The notes below the pieces were generated by a model. It ran no database searches, was not told the origin of the DNA, and was given only the letters and a program-made list of their open reading frames with translations. A stretch of 64,000 nucleotides of DNA from Marivita sp. (GTDB lineage Bacteria > Pseudomonadota > Alphaproteobacteria > Rhodobacterales > Rhodobacteraceae), in assembly GCF_022763305.1 (NCBI RefSeq), contig NZ_JALEGT010000055.1:124001-188000 (forward strand), given 5' to 3'. The position numbers were made by a program, and so were the translations under genes. How positions within the stretch are numbered: position 1 is the first letter of the stretch; each line of letters begins with the position of its first letter. Below are positions 35,379 through 43,827 of the stretch, one piece after another.

Positions 35379-36587
35379 TCAGGTCACGGCTTTGCGCTGC
35401 TTGAATTCAGGTGTGTCCCAAAGCCGGTCGCGCATGATGGTCGAAAAGATCTCGACCGCTTGGTCCACGTCCTCAAGGCTCAGATAAAGCGGTGTGAAGC
35501 CGAAGCGCATGATGTCTGGCGCGCGGAAATCGCCGATCACCTTGTGCGCGATCAGCGCCTGCATTGCGGCATAGCCTTCGTCGAATCTGAAGCTGACCTG
35601 CGATCCGCGTTCGTGGGCGTTTCGCGGGCTGGCGAGGGTCAGATCGGGGCAGGAGGCCTCGACCCCGGCGATGAACCGTTCCGAGAGGTCTATGGACCGC
35701 GCGCGCAGGTCCTGGAGGTTAACGTCGTCCCACACGTCGAGCGCGGCGTCCAAGGCCGCCATCTGCACGATAGGGGGCGTGCCGACGCGCATCCGGGAAA
35801 TGCCGGCGCCCGGTTTGTAGCCAAGGTCGAACGCGAAGGGACTGTCATGCCCCAGCCAGCCCGACAGCGCGGGCAGCGCCATGTCGGCATGGCGGGGCGA
35901 GACATAGATGAAGGCAGGCGCACCGGGGCCGCCGTTGAGGTATTTATAGGTGCAGCCGACCGCGAAATCGGCCTTGGCACCGGCAAGGTCCACGGGGATC
36001 GCGCCTGCGGAATGGGCCAGATCCCAGACGGTGACGACGCCGTGTTCATGCGCCTTGGCCGTGAGTGTCGCCATATCGTGTTTGCGCCCGGTGCGGTAAT
36101 CCACCTCGGTGATCATCGACACGGCGATCTCATCTGTGATGGCGGCTTCGACCTCCTCGGGCGCGACGAGGCGCAGTTCATAGTCCGGACCAAGGAGCGA
36201 GATCAGCCCTTCGGCCATGTAGAGGTCGGACGGGAAGTTGCCGGTGTCCGACAGGATCACGCGCCGGCCCGGGTTCAGCTTCAGTGCGGCTGCCAGCGCC
36301 TGAAACACCTTGATCGACAGCGTGTCGCCCACAACAACATGCCCCGGCTCGGCCCCGATCAGACGCCCGATCCGGTCCCCCAGACGCGCGGGCATGTCCA
36401 TCCAGCCGCAGGCGTTCCAGCCGGTGATCAGGTGATCGCCCCATTCGTCTGTCACGGTCTGCGCCACGCGGGCAGCGGCGGATTTCGGCAAGGGTCCCAA
36501 AGAGTTGCCGTCGAGATAGATCATGCCTTCGGGCAGGTGAAACGCGGCGCGGGTGGCGGTGAAATCGGTCATGATGGGGTCTTTCAT
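35379..36587 (-). CDS. kynU: Kynureninase
   Basis: PLP enzyme cleaving kynurenine to anthranilate and alanine. 402 aa with [22 protein letters not shown], the PLP lysine in [28 protein letters not shown] and a C-terminal [15 protein letters not shown] 36587 overlaps the kynA stop by 4 nt; an ATG at 36572 ([14 protein letters not shown]) is an equally plausible start. Third gene of SDR-kynA-kynU. Confidence 0.96.
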   Translation of the reverse strand: MKDPIMTDFTATRAAFHLPEGMIYLDGNSLGPLPKSAAARVAQTVTDEWGDHLITGWNACGWMDMPARLGDRIGRLIGAEPGHVVVGDTLSIKVFQALAAALKLNPGRRVILSDTGNFPSDLYMAEGLISLLGPDYELRLVAPEEVEAAITDEIAVSMITEVDYRTGRKHDMATLTAKAHEHGVVTVWDLAHSAGAIPVDLAGAKADFAVGCTYKYLNGGPGAPAFIYVSPRHADMALPALSGWLGHDSPFAFDLGYKPGAGISRMRVGTPPIVQMAALDAALDVWDDVNLQDLRARSIDLSERFIAGVEASCPDLTLASPRNAHERGSQVSFRFDEGYAAMQALIAHKVIGDFRAPDIMRFGFTPLYLSLEDVDQAVEIFSTIMRDRLWDTPEFKQRKAVT

Positions 36588-37417
36588 AGCTTGGTCCGCA
36601 GGTGCCAGAGATCGGGGAAAAGCTCAACCTCGAGCATGCGCTTGAGATAGGACACGCCGCCCGTCCCTCCGGTGCCGCGCTTGAGCCCGATCACCCGCTC
36701 CACCGTGGTGACATGGTTGAAGCGCCAGCGGCGGAAATAGTCCTCGAGATCGACCAGCTTTTCCGCCAGTTCATAAAGATCCCAATACCGGCTTGGATCG
36801 CGATAGACCTCGGCCCAGGCGGCCTGTACCGCCTCGTTCGGCTGGTGCGGTTTATGGCGGTCGCGGTTCAGAACCTCGTCCGGCACCGCCACCACCTGCG
36901 CCAGCCGCATCAGCGCACAGTCATAGAGCGAGGGCTTGTCCATTTCGGCGGTCAGGCGCGCGGTCAGGTCGGGCCGGTGGGCGTGGGGCTTGAGCATCGC
37001 CGGATTGCGGTTGCCCAGCAGGAATTCGATCTCGCGATATTGCGCCGACTGAAAGCCCGAGCTTTGACCAAGGGTCTCGCGGAAGGTGGTGTAATCGCTG
37101 GGCGTCATGGTGCGCAGCACGTCCCATGCGGAATTGAGCTGTTCGAAGATGCGCGAGACGCGGGCGAGCATCTTGAAGGCAGGGCGAATCTCGGCGGCGG
37201 ACAGCGTCGCGCGGGCGGCGTGCAATTCGTGCAGCGCGAGCCGCATCCACAACTCCGACGTCTGGTGCTGGACGATGAACAGCAATTCGTCATGGGCGCT
37301 GCTGAGCGGATGCTGGGCGGTCAGCACCGCGTCGAGGCCCAGATAGTCGGTATAGGACATGCGCCCGTCAAAGGACATCTGCGCGCCGTCGCGGGCGGGA
37401 TCGTATGGGTCGCTCAA
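36584..37417 (-). CDS. kynA: Tryptophan 2,3-dioxygenase
   Basis: Heme enzyme opening tryptophan to N-formylkynurenine. 277 aa with [29 protein letters not shown], and the C-terminal heme-ligand region [16 protein letters not shown] then GTGGTGG. The start is TTG at 37417, read from sequence because a perfect GGAGGTGAG ribosome site lies just upstream and the TTG overlaps the preceding SDR stop. A coupled operon with kynU. No kynB (formamidase) is next to it. Confidence 0.96.
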   Translation of the reverse strand: MSDPYDPARDGAQMSFDGRMSYTDYLGLDAVLTAQHPLSSAHDELLFIVQHQTSELWMRLALHELHAARATLSAAEIRPAFKMLARVSRIFEQLNSAWDVLRTMTPSDYTTFRETLGQSSGFQSAQYREIEFLLGNRNPAMLKPHAHRPDLTARLTAEMDKPSLYDCALMRLAQVVAVPDEVLNRDRHKPHQPNEAVQAAWAEVYRDPSRYWDLYELAEKLVDLEDYFRRWRFNHVTTVERVIGLKRGTGGTGGVSYLKRMLEVELFPDLWHLRTKL

Positions 37418-38169
37418 AACTCACCTCCGGCGATCTGTATCGCCTGGCCGTTGACGCTGCCCGAGTTGGGCGCGCAAAGCCAGAGCGCGGCCTCGGCCAC
37501 TTCTTCGGGCGCAATCAGACGTCCATGCGGGTTTGCGCCGACCATCACCGCGCGCGCTTCGTCCTCGGTCATGCCGGTGCGGGCCATGATCCGGTCGATG
37601 TTCTGCGGGACGATGTCGGTGTCGACATAGGCCGGGCAGATGGCGTTGAACGTGTAGGGTTTGCCAAGGTAGTCGGCGGCCAGCCCCCGGATCAGGCCGA
37701 TCATGGCGTGTTTCGACGCGGTGTAGCAGGGCGCGCCCTTTAGGCCCCGCAACCCGGCGATGGAGCTGATGGCGATCACGCGGCCCCAGTCGGTTTGGTG
37801 CATCGACTTGAGGCTTTCGCGGATCGCGAGGAACGTGCCGTCAAGATTGGTTGCCATCATGTTACGCCAGAACGCCATGTCCATCTTGTGCAGCGCGCGG
37901 CCTTCTGCGATCCCGGCATTGGGCACGCAGATCTGGATCGGCCCCCGGTGGGCCACGGCACTCGCGATGCCGTCGACCACCGACGCCTCATCCTGCACAT
38001 CCATGACGAGGGCGTGCAGATCATGCGCGCTGGCGGCGGCGTCCAGCACATCGGCGCGGCGGCCTGTGATCGTCACCTCTGCGCCTGCGCCGCGCAGGGC
38101 CTTGGCGATGGCAAGGCCGATTCCCGTACCGCCGCCCGTGACCAGCGCGTGTTTGCTTTCGAGTGTCAT
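37414..38169 (-). CDS. SDR family oxidoreductase in the kyn operon
   Basis: Short-chain dehydrogenase, substrate unknown. From ATG 38169 ([18 protein letters not shown]) with GGGAGG upstream, the product is 251 aa. The cofactor loop TGGGTGIG and the catalytic Ser, Tyr and Lys ([16 protein letters not shown]) are present. The usual NNAG is PNAG, a minor variation. The end [11 protein letters not shown] and [11 protein letters not shown] resemble 3-hydroxybutyrate-dehydrogenase-like SDRs. It is first in the operon and its stop overlaps kynA, so it may act on a tryptophan-pathway intermediate; that is inference. Confidence 0.85.
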   Translation of the reverse strand: MTLESKHALVTGGGTGIGLAIAKALRGAGAEVTITGRRADVLDAAASAHDLHALVMDVQDEASVVDGIASAVAHRGPIQICVPNAGIAEGRALHKMDMAFWRNMMATNLDGTFLAIRESLKSMHQTDWGRVIAISSIAGLRGLKGAPCYTASKHAMIGLIRGLAADYLGKPYTFNAICPAYVDTDIVPQNIDRIMARTGMTEDEARAVMVGANPHGRLIAPEEVAEAALWLCAPNSGSVNGQAIQIAGGEF

Positions 38170-38187
38170 GTGGCCTCCCATGTCCTT

Positions 38188-38282
38188 TGTGCGTGACCGT
38201 ATAGGTCTGGTCGCCAGTGGCAAGATGGCCCACCTGCGGGGGCTTGCTTTTCTCATTCACGTTCATGAATGTGTGCGTGACC
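38188..38282. promoter_or_regulatory. Divergent promoter region with an 11-bp direct repeat
   Basis: TGTGCGTGACC occurs at 38188-38198 and again at 38272-38282, 84 nt apart, each close to one of the divergent starts (SDR 38169, MBL 38297). Between them is CATTCA-6 nt-TGAATG (38254-38271). These are candidate operators for shared control of the kyn operon and the MBL gene. Clear -35/-10 elements were not found. Confidence 0.4.
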
Positions 38283-38296
38283 ACAGGAGGAGCGTC

Positions 38297-39244
38297 ATGC
38301 GTATCACACCCATTCTTGTCATCGGCTGTCTGGCCCAGACGGCCGCCGCCAGCGAAGACATTGCGGACAAGTATCCGCAGTCCGAGCTTTACGACAAACC
38401 GGTCGAGGTGATCCCGCATGTGTTTTCCGCCATCGGGGCGACAGCTCCGCCGACCTACGAGAATTCCGGCCACAACAACAACCTGAGTTTCGTCATCACC
38501 GGCGATGGCGTGGTGGTGATCAATGGCGGGGCCTCGGCCCGGCTGGCCAAGGCGCTGCATGACGAGATCAAGGCAATCACCGACCAGCCGGTGAAGCTGG
38601 TGATCAACGAGAACGGGCAGGGTCATGCGATCCTCGGCAATTCCTACTGGGCCGGGTTGGGTGTCGACATCCTGGCCCATGAAGATGCCATCGCGGTGGT
38701 CGAGGCGGATGGCGATTTCATCCTGCAGGGCATGCAGCGCTACAATCAGGACAAGGCCGAAGGCACCACGATCGCCGTGCCGAACCTCAGCTTTTCGGAC
38801 AGACATGTGGTCGAGATGGGAGAGGTAACGCTGGAAGTGTTGCACTTGGGTCCGGCGCATGATCCGGGCGATGTGCAGGTCTGGATCCCGCAATGGGGCA
38901 TCGTCATCGCGGGCGACATCGCGTTCCACGAGCGCATGCCGCCGATCTTTGCCGAAACCGACACGGATGCCTGGATCGAAACCTTCGACGGGCCGTTCAC
39001 CGCTCTGGGAGCGACCTATGTGATTCCCGGCCATGGCCATCCGACGAACATGGCGCAGGTGACGCGCTATACCAGCGATTACATCAAGGATCTGCGCGCC
39101 AAGATCGGGGCGCATATCGACGAGGGCGGTGATCTCGCAGGTGCCTTCTATGTGGACCAGTCCAACTGGGCGCATCTTGATACGTTCGAGGAGTTGGCGA
39201 CCAAGAATGCGGGCCGGGTGTTCGAAGAAATGGAATGGGAATGA
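38297..39244 (+). CDS. Secreted metallo-beta-lactamase-fold protein with degenerate metal motif
   Basis: 315 aa with a signal peptide (MRITPILVIGCLAQTAAA) behind an AGGAGG ribosome site. The fold is visible (VVVINGGAS, VLHLGPAHDPGD, VIAGDIAFHERMPP, VIPGHGHP). But the position of the metal motif HxHxDH holds NENGQGHAILGN (104-115): both motif-1 His, the Asp and the last His are replaced. The later ligands His188, Asp207 and His246 remain. It may bind one metal or none, or act non-hydrolytically. Divergent from the kyn operon; function unknown. Confidence 0.85.
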   Translation: MRITPILVIGCLAQTAAASEDIADKYPQSELYDKPVEVIPHVFSAIGATAPPTYENSGHNNNLSFVITGDGVVVINGGASARLAKALHDEIKAITDQPVKLVINENGQGHAILGNSYWAGLGVDILAHEDAIAVVEADGDFILQGMQRYNQDKAEGTTIAVPNLSFSDRHVVEMGEVTLEVLHLGPAHDPGDVQVWIPQWGIVIAGDIAFHERMPPIFAETDTDAWIETFDGPFTALGATYVIPGHGHPTNMAQVTRYTSDYIKDLRAKIGAHIDEGGDLAGAFYVDQSNWAHLDTFEELATKNAGRVFEEMEWE

Positions 39245-39256
39245 AGGCACGCCTCT

Positions 39257-39352
39257 GCCCTTCTTCTTGCTGAAAATATCCCGGGGAGTTTGAGGGGCTG
39301 GCCCCTCAATCGTTTCCGTCAACGGAAACGGAAGATGCGTCGACGCATCTTC
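39257..39352. repeat. Composite repeat: AAATAT-core plus three consecutive hairpins
   Basis: TTCTTCTTGCTGAAAATATC and CCGGGGAG (39261-39288) carry the core shared with the copies at 26510, 43662 and 43828. Three hairpins follow: TGAGGGG/CCCCTCA (39291-39308), CGTTTCCGT/ACGGAAACG (39311-39330) and a perfect 22-bp palindrome with arm GAAGATGCGTC (39331-39352), centred on GTCGAC. The array occupies the gap between the MBL gene and betC. Confidence 0.75.
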
Positions 39353-39424
39353 GCCCGGACCGGATTGACGCCATCCCCTGATCCCACCAATGTCGCGCCA
39401 AAACCAGCGCGAGGGGGGGCGATC

Positions 39425-40930
39425 ATGCAGCCGAACATTCTGATTCTGATGGTGGACCAGCTGAACGGGACGCTTTTCCCGGATGGTCCCGCCGACTGGT
39501 TGCACGCCCCCAACCTCAAGAAACTGGCCGCACGGTCCACCCGGTTTCGGAACGCCTACACCGCCAGCCCGCTCTGCGCGCCGGGGCGGGCGGCGTTCAT
39601 GTCCGGGCAGTTGCCCTCCGCCACCGGGGTCTATGACAACGCGGCCGAATTTCCGTCTTCGATCCCGACCTACGCGCATCACCTGCGGCGGGCGGGATAT
39701 TACACGGCGCTGTCGGGCAAGATGCACTTCGTCGGTCCCGACCAGCTCCACGGGTTCGAGGCGCGTCTGACCACGGACATCTACCCCGCCGATTTCGGCT
39801 GGACGCCGGATTACCGCAAACCGGGCGAACGCATCGATTGGTGGTATCACAACATGGGTTCGGTCACGGGCGCGGGCGTGGCCGAGATCACCAACCAGCT
39901 CGAATATGATGACGAGGTGGCCTATCAGGCCAAGCTTGCGCTTTATGACCTGTCGCGCGGCAAGGACGACCGGCCGTGGTGCCTGACCGTCAGCTTCACC
40001 CATCCGCATGACCCTTATGTCGCAAGGCGCAAGTACTGGGACCTCTATGAGGACTGCGACCACCTGCTGCCCGAAATCCCCGCGATGGCCTATGAGGATC
40101 ATGACCCGCACGCAAAGCGCATTTTCGATGCCAATGACTGGCGCAATTTCGACATCACCGAGGACGACATCCGCCGGTCGCGCCGCGCCTATTTCGCGAA
40201 TATTTCGTATCTGGACGACAAGATCGGCGAGATCCTGCAGGTGCTTGAAGACACGCGGCAGGAGGCGATCATCCTGTTCGTGTCGGACCATGGCGACATG
40301 CTGGGCGAGCGGGGGCTGTGGTTCAAGATGTGCTTCTACGAAGGATCGTCGCGGGTGCCGCTGATGATTTCGGCGCCTGACATAGCGGCGGGTCTGGTGA
40401 CCGATCCGGTTTCGACCATCGATGTCTGCCCGACGCTCTGTGCCTTGGCTGGTGTGAGCATGGACGAGGTGATGCCCTGGACCACGGGGGAATCGCTGGT
40501 GCCTCTGGGGCAGGGCGGCGAACGGACCAGCCCCGTGGCGATGGAATACGCGGCCGAGGCGTCTTATGCGCCGCTGGTGTCGCTGCGCTATGGCAAGTGG
40601 AAATACAACCGTTGTGCGCTCGACCCCGATCAGCTGTTTGATCTTGAAGCCGATCCGCACGAATTGACCAACCTCGCAGATCACCCCGACCATCAGGGCA
40701 CGGTGCAGACCCTGCGGGCAAAGTCCGAGGCACGGTGGGACCTGGCGCGGTTCGATGCGGAGGTGCGTGCCTCTCAGGCCAAACGCTGGGTGGTCTACGA
40801 GGCGCTGCGGCAGGGCGGATACTACCCGTGGGACTACCAGCCGCTGCGCGATGCGTCAGAGCGGTTCATGCGCAACCACATGGATCTGAACGTGCTCGAG
40901 GACAGCCAGCGCTTTCCGCGCGGGGAATAA
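39425..40930 (+). CDS. betC: Choline-sulfatase
   Basis: Type I sulfatase releasing choline from choline-O-sulfate, feeding glycine-betaine synthesis. From ATG 39425 (MQPNILILMVDQLNG, GAGGGGGG upstream) the 501-aa product has the formylglycine motif CAPGR with Cys51, LSGKMHFVGPDQLHGFE, VSDHGDMLGERGLW and the choline-sulfatase C-terminus (RWVVYEALRQG, YYPWDYQP). No signal peptide, consistent with cytoplasmic BetC. The other bet genes are not adjacent. Confidence 0.95.
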   Translation: MQPNILILMVDQLNGTLFPDGPADWLHAPNLKKLAARSTRFRNAYTASPLCAPGRAAFMSGQLPSATGVYDNAAEFPSSIPTYAHHLRRAGYYTALSGKMHFVGPDQLHGFEARLTTDIYPADFGWTPDYRKPGERIDWWYHNMGSVTGAGVAEITNQLEYDDEVAYQAKLALYDLSRGKDDRPWCLTVSFTHPHDPYVARRKYWDLYEDCDHLLPEIPAMAYEDHDPHAKRIFDANDWRNFDITEDDIRRSRRAYFANISYLDDKIGEILQVLEDTRQEAIILFVSDHGDMLGERGLWFKMCFYEGSSRVPLMISAPDIAAGLVTDPVSTIDVCPTLCALAGVSMDEVMPWTTGESLVPLGQGGERTSPVAMEYAAEASYAPLVSLRYGKWKYNRCALDPDQLFDLEADPHELTNLADHPDHQGTVQTLRAKSEARWDLARFDAEVRASQAKRWVVYEALRQGGYYPWDYQPLRDASERFMRNHMDLNVLEDSQRFPRGE

Positions 40931-40989
40931 CTAAAACTTTCTGAACATCGACCGTTATCTGGCCATAATTGGTCTTCAGAATTAACGGC

Positions 40990-41727
40990 ATGTTCAGAAC
41001 TCTCATTTTCGCAACCGCGATTGTCGCGGCGACCGTTGTGACCGCAGAGCCAAATGGCGTGATCCGCGTGATTGACGGGGATACATTCGACATCGACGGC
41101 ACGCGCGTGCGTTTGCACGCCATCGACGCGCCTGAAACCGACCAGATGTGTGGCGATGCCGCGAGCCCCGCCTGGGCCTGTGGAGAGTGGGTGCGTGCGC
41201 AAACCCGCGCTCTGTATGAAGGGCGCACCGCCCGGTGTACCGCGCTTGATACCGACCAGTATGGGCGCACGGTCGCCAAATGCGCTGTCGACGGTCGGGA
41301 TGTGGGCGAACGGCTGGTCAGTGACGGTCTGGCCTTTGCCTATCGCCAGTACGGACTGGATTATGACTTGGCCGAGAAGGGGGCCGCCGTGAATGGGCGG
41401 GGCCTGCATGCCACCGGTGTGATGTCGCCTGCGGCGTTCCGCTCGGCACAGCGCGCGCAGGCGCGGCCCGAGCCGTCACGCGCGACAGGCGCCAAGACAG
41501 TCACCGTCACCAAGGGCAGTCCCTCCGGGAAAAGCTGGCTGCCGAACGTGATCAACCCGAACTGCAGGATCAAAGGCAATATCAGCCAGGGCGGTCGGGA
41601 AAAAATCTATCACGTGCCGGGACAGGAGTATTACGACAAGACGCGCATTTCACCCACCAAGGGCGAACGCCGGTTCTGCTCCGAGGCCGAAGCCCGTGCC
41701 GCCGGATGGAGAAAAGCGCGAAACTGA
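40990..41727 (+). CDS. Secreted thermonuclease-like protein with C-terminal sunset-type domain
   Basis: From ATG 40990 a 245-aa protein with a signal peptide (to about residue 19, VVTA-EP). Residues ~22-145 are a staphylococcal-nuclease fold (VIRVIDGDTFDIDGTRVRL, HAIDAPETDQ, DQYGRTVAKC, GERLVSDGLAFAY) holding the usual Asp and Arg residues. A linker leads to a C-terminal module (CRIKGNISQGG, EKIYHVPGQEYYDKT, RRFCSEAEARAAGWRKA) that matches the pattern of the 'sunset' domain. Several cysteines fit a periplasmic or secreted protein. Probable nucleic-acid degradation outside the cytoplasm. Confidence 0.88.
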   Translation: MFRTLIFATAIVAATVVTAEPNGVIRVIDGDTFDIDGTRVRLHAIDAPETDQMCGDAASPAWACGEWVRAQTRALYEGRTARCTALDTDQYGRTVAKCAVDGRDVGERLVSDGLAFAYRQYGLDYDLAEKGAAVNGRGLHATGVMSPAAFRSAQRAQARPEPSRATGAKTVTVTKGSPSGKSWLPNVINPNCRIKGNISQGGREKIYHVPGQEYYDKTRISPTKGERRFCSEAEARAAGWRKARN

Positions 41728-41734
41728 CGGTGGT

Positions 41735-41748
41735 TTGATCCGGGTCAA
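41735..41748. promoter_or_regulatory. FnrL/Fnr-type box before ydcH
   Basis: TTGATCCGGGTCAA: TTGA and TCAA half-sites separated by 6 nt, the FNR/FnrL pattern, differing from the TTGAT-N4-ATCAA ideal at one base. It lies 60 nt before the YdcH start, a position suited to activation. Suggests oxygen-dependent control; binding itself is inferred. Confidence 0.65.
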
Positions 41749-41808
41749 AGTGAAAGATGCATATCTCTGACAATTTCACTCCAACGACATCAGGAGAGGA
41801 GTGGTTCC

Positions 41809-42045
41809 ATGTCACACACACCGCATGAATTGGCCGAGGAATTCCCGGATCACGTTGAAAAGATGAGCGCGCTCAAGCAATCGGATGCGCATTTCGCCAA
41901 GCTGTTCGACAGCTATCACGAGATCAATCGCAGCGTTCACCGCGCTGAAACCAATGTGGAGCCGATGGACGCCCTGGCCGAAACCGAGCTTCGCAAGCAG
42001 CGCGGCGCGCTGAAGGACCAGATCTGGAGCTATCTGCAGAAGTGA
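41809..42045 (+). CDS. YdcH family (DUF465) protein
   Basis: Small helical-hairpin protein of unknown function. The 78 aa show the family pattern HELAEEFPDHVEKMSALK, DAHFAKLFDSYHEINRSVHR and LRKQRGALKDQIWSYL, two long charged helices. Cytoplasmic. An FnrL-type box lies upstream. The stop is directly followed by the convergent glutathione-peroxidase stop (42046); an 8-bp perfect hairpin at 42061-42079 may end the message. Confidence 0.92.
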   Translation: MSHTPHELAEEFPDHVEKMSALKQSDAHFAKLFDSYHEINRSVHRAETNVEPMDALAETELRKQRGALKDQIWSYLQK

Positions 42046-42564
42046 TCAGTCAAGAAGCGCCGTGATCGCGTCGATCACGGGTTTCGACATCGGCCGCGCG
42101 TTCGATCCGAACGTCGCGGCCACGCTGCCATCGGGCGCAATCAGAACCTTGTTGAAATTCCAGCTGGGGCTGAAACCGGTGTCGGCGGCAAGCCACTGGT
42201 AGAACGGGTGTGCGGTGTCCCCGCGGACCGACGTGATCGTGGTCATCGGGAAGTCGAGACCGAAATTCACCTCGCAGAAATCCTTCACCTCTTCGTCGGA
42301 CGCCAGTTCCTGCCGGAAATCGTTGGAGGGCACGGCAAGCACGACCAATCCCCGATCACGGTACGTGTCATAGAGCGTTTGAAGCCCGTCATATTGCGGC
42401 GTGTATCCACAACGCGACGCGGTGTTGACCACCAGAACCGGCTGGCCGCGCCAGTCTGAAAGGTCTATTTCGCCCCCGTCGATGGACGGAAAGGTGAAAT
42501 TGGACATCGCGGCCTGTGCAAGCGTGGAGCAAAAGGTCAGAACGAGGGCGAGAATCAAACGCAT
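42046..42564 (-). CDS. Periplasmic glutathione peroxidase-type thiol peroxidase
   Basis: Reduces hydroperoxides with thioredoxin- or glutathione-type electrons. 172 aa with a signal peptide (MRLILALVLTFCSTLAQA), the catalytic motif NTASRCGYTPQY (peroxidatic Cys52, not selenocysteine), a second candidate resolving Cys97 in DFCEVN, and WNFNKVLI supplying Trp and Asn of the active tetrad. AGGAGG precedes ATG 42564. Export to the periplasm is less usual than the cytoplasmic form. Confidence 0.92.
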   Translation of the reverse strand: MRLILALVLTFCSTLAQAAMSNFTFPSIDGGEIDLSDWRGQPVLVVNTASRCGYTPQYDGLQTLYDTYRDRGLVVLAVPSNDFRQELASDEEVKDFCEVNFGLDFPMTTITSVRGDTAHPFYQWLAADTGFSPSWNFNKVLIAPDGSVAATFGSNARPMSKPVIDAITALLD

Positions 42565-42616
42565 GAGAAAGCCTCCTTACGCTCAGACCTAGGCGATTGG
42601 TCGAGAAAGAAAAGCC

Positions 42617-43237
42617 TCAGAGCGTGCGGAACACCATGACAAGCCCGCGATCCTGCGCGTGGTCGTGATCGGCGTTCTCGTAGATCGGAATGTCGTGAAA
42701 GCGGACCGGGGTGATGAGCCCATGTGCCACCATCAGCGCGAGGCGCGAACCGAAACCGGCACCATCAAAGACCGGCGGGATGACGCCACAGGCAAACAGC
42801 GCACCGGGCTTTGCGACGCGCATCAATTCGGGGAACACCTCGGGGCCGACATGGCCGTGGGTGAAAGTCCCGCTCGACACAAAACCGCCATAGCTGGCAT
42901 CCGCCAGTGGCAGCGTTTGCGTAAGGTCCGCACAGATGCGGTTGCGGTAAAGCCCCTTCGCTGCGGCCGCGTCCAGCATGGCCTGCGAGATGTCGATCCC
43001 GTCCACATCCATCCCGGGCAGATGTTCCGCCAGCAGACCGGTGCCCGCTCCGATGTCGAGCACGGGGCCGCGCGCATCCGCCTCCGACAGAAAGACCCGC
43101 GCCACCTCGCGCGGGGCGACATAGCCATGGCTTTCGCCGAAGCTGCTGTCATAGCTCGTGGCCCAATCGTCATAGAGCGCACGGGCATCGGCGGCCCCCC
43201 TGATGCTGTAGGCGCGTTCGAGATTGTGATCGGACAT
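42617..43237 (-). CDS. Class I SAM-dependent methyltransferase
   Basis: 206-aa small-molecule methyltransferase of unknown substrate. SAM motif I is LDIGAGTGLLAEHLPG (about 60-75), motif II MDVDGIDISQAML, and an acidic post-motif LTQTLPLADASYGGF. The N-terminal YDDWATSYDSSFGE is typical of UbiE/Methyltransf_11-like enzymes. A single gene divergent from the DksA-like gene and 53 nt after the peroxidase start region; no pathway context. Confidence 0.87.
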   Translation of the reverse strand: MSDHNLERAYSIRGAADARALYDDWATSYDSSFGESHGYVAPREVARVFLSEADARGPVLDIGAGTGLLAEHLPGMDVDGIDISQAMLDAAAAKGLYRNRICADLTQTLPLADASYGGFVSSGTFTHGHVGPEVFPELMRVAKPGALFACGVIPPVFDGAGFGSRLALMVAHGLITPVRFHDIPIYENADHDHAQDRGLVMVFRTL

Positions 43238-43353
43238 GATGGTTCTCCCCTGAGCCAGAGGTCAGGATGACGGTCCGAGACCCGGGCGACAAGCCCCTTG
43301 CAGGCCAATCGTCACAACGCCATATTTTCAGGATCACAGTTCCGGAGGCGGTC

Positions 43354-43623
43354 ATGGCAGGCGGTTGGGCACGCGATGGCGCGGTGCAGGATCAGATCGA
43401 CGCGTCGATCAATGATGAACTCGCCCGTCTCAAGGCGCGCAGGGGGCCGCAGGGCGAAAGCCTGACCCATTGTGCCGACTGCGAAGAACCGATCGCCGAG
43501 AAGCGTCGTATTGCGCTGCCGGGCGTGAAGCTTTGCATCGACTGCCAGCAGGAGCGCGACGGGGTCTACCAGGCGCGCGGCGGGATCAACCGTCGGGGAT
43601 CAAAGGACAGCCAGTTGAAGTGA
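43354..43623 (+). CDS. DksA/TraR family C4 zinc-finger protein
   Basis: Short DksA/TraR relative, 89 aa from ATG 43354 (MAGGWARDGAVQDQI) behind GGAGG. Zinc ligands Cys40, Cys43, Cys61 and Cys64 (HCADCEEPI, LCIDCQQE) are intact. It lacks the long DksA coiled coil, so it resembles YbiI/TraR, which can reach the RNA polymerase secondary channel. Preceded by an inverted gap shared with the methyltransferase. Followed at once by a CGCC/GGCG hairpin and the paired repeats at 43662-43871. Confidence 0.9.
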   Translation: MAGGWARDGAVQDQIDASINDELARLKARRGPQGESLTHCADCEEPIAEKRRIALPGVKLCIDCQQERDGVYQARGGINRRGSKDSQLK

Positions 43624-43661
43624 CATCGCCCAAAGGCGACGTTTGGTGCCCGGTCGTCCGC

Positions 43662-43711
43662 TTGGGGGCTTTGCCCCCAAACCCCCAGGATATTTTCGGC
43701 AAGAAGAAAGG
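43662..43711. repeat. AAATAT-core hairpin repeat, minus orientation
   Basis: Hairpin TTGGGGGC/GCCCCCAA (43662-43680), then ACCCCCAGGATATTTTCGGC and AAGAAGAAAG. On the complementary strand this reads CTTTCTTCTTGCCGAAAATA, TCCTGGGGGT, then hairpin, the clearest copy in the window. It lies 38 nt after the DksA-like gene and faces a second copy at 43828. Confidence 0.75.
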
Positions 43712-43827
43712 GGCCCTCCTGAAGGAAGACCCCCGCGAAGGCAGAGCCTTCTCCTTGCACGGTCATCGGCGTCCCCGCCTGTACCGTGTCATGATCCTGC
43801 ACGATATTCGTTAATAACGCGCTAATG

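Noticed and set aside
38021-40693. 890-codon minus-strand open frame opposite the MBL and betC genes
   Set aside because: It is antisense to two well-supported genes with family motifs, is Arg/His-rich without recognisable domains and arises from high GC third positions.
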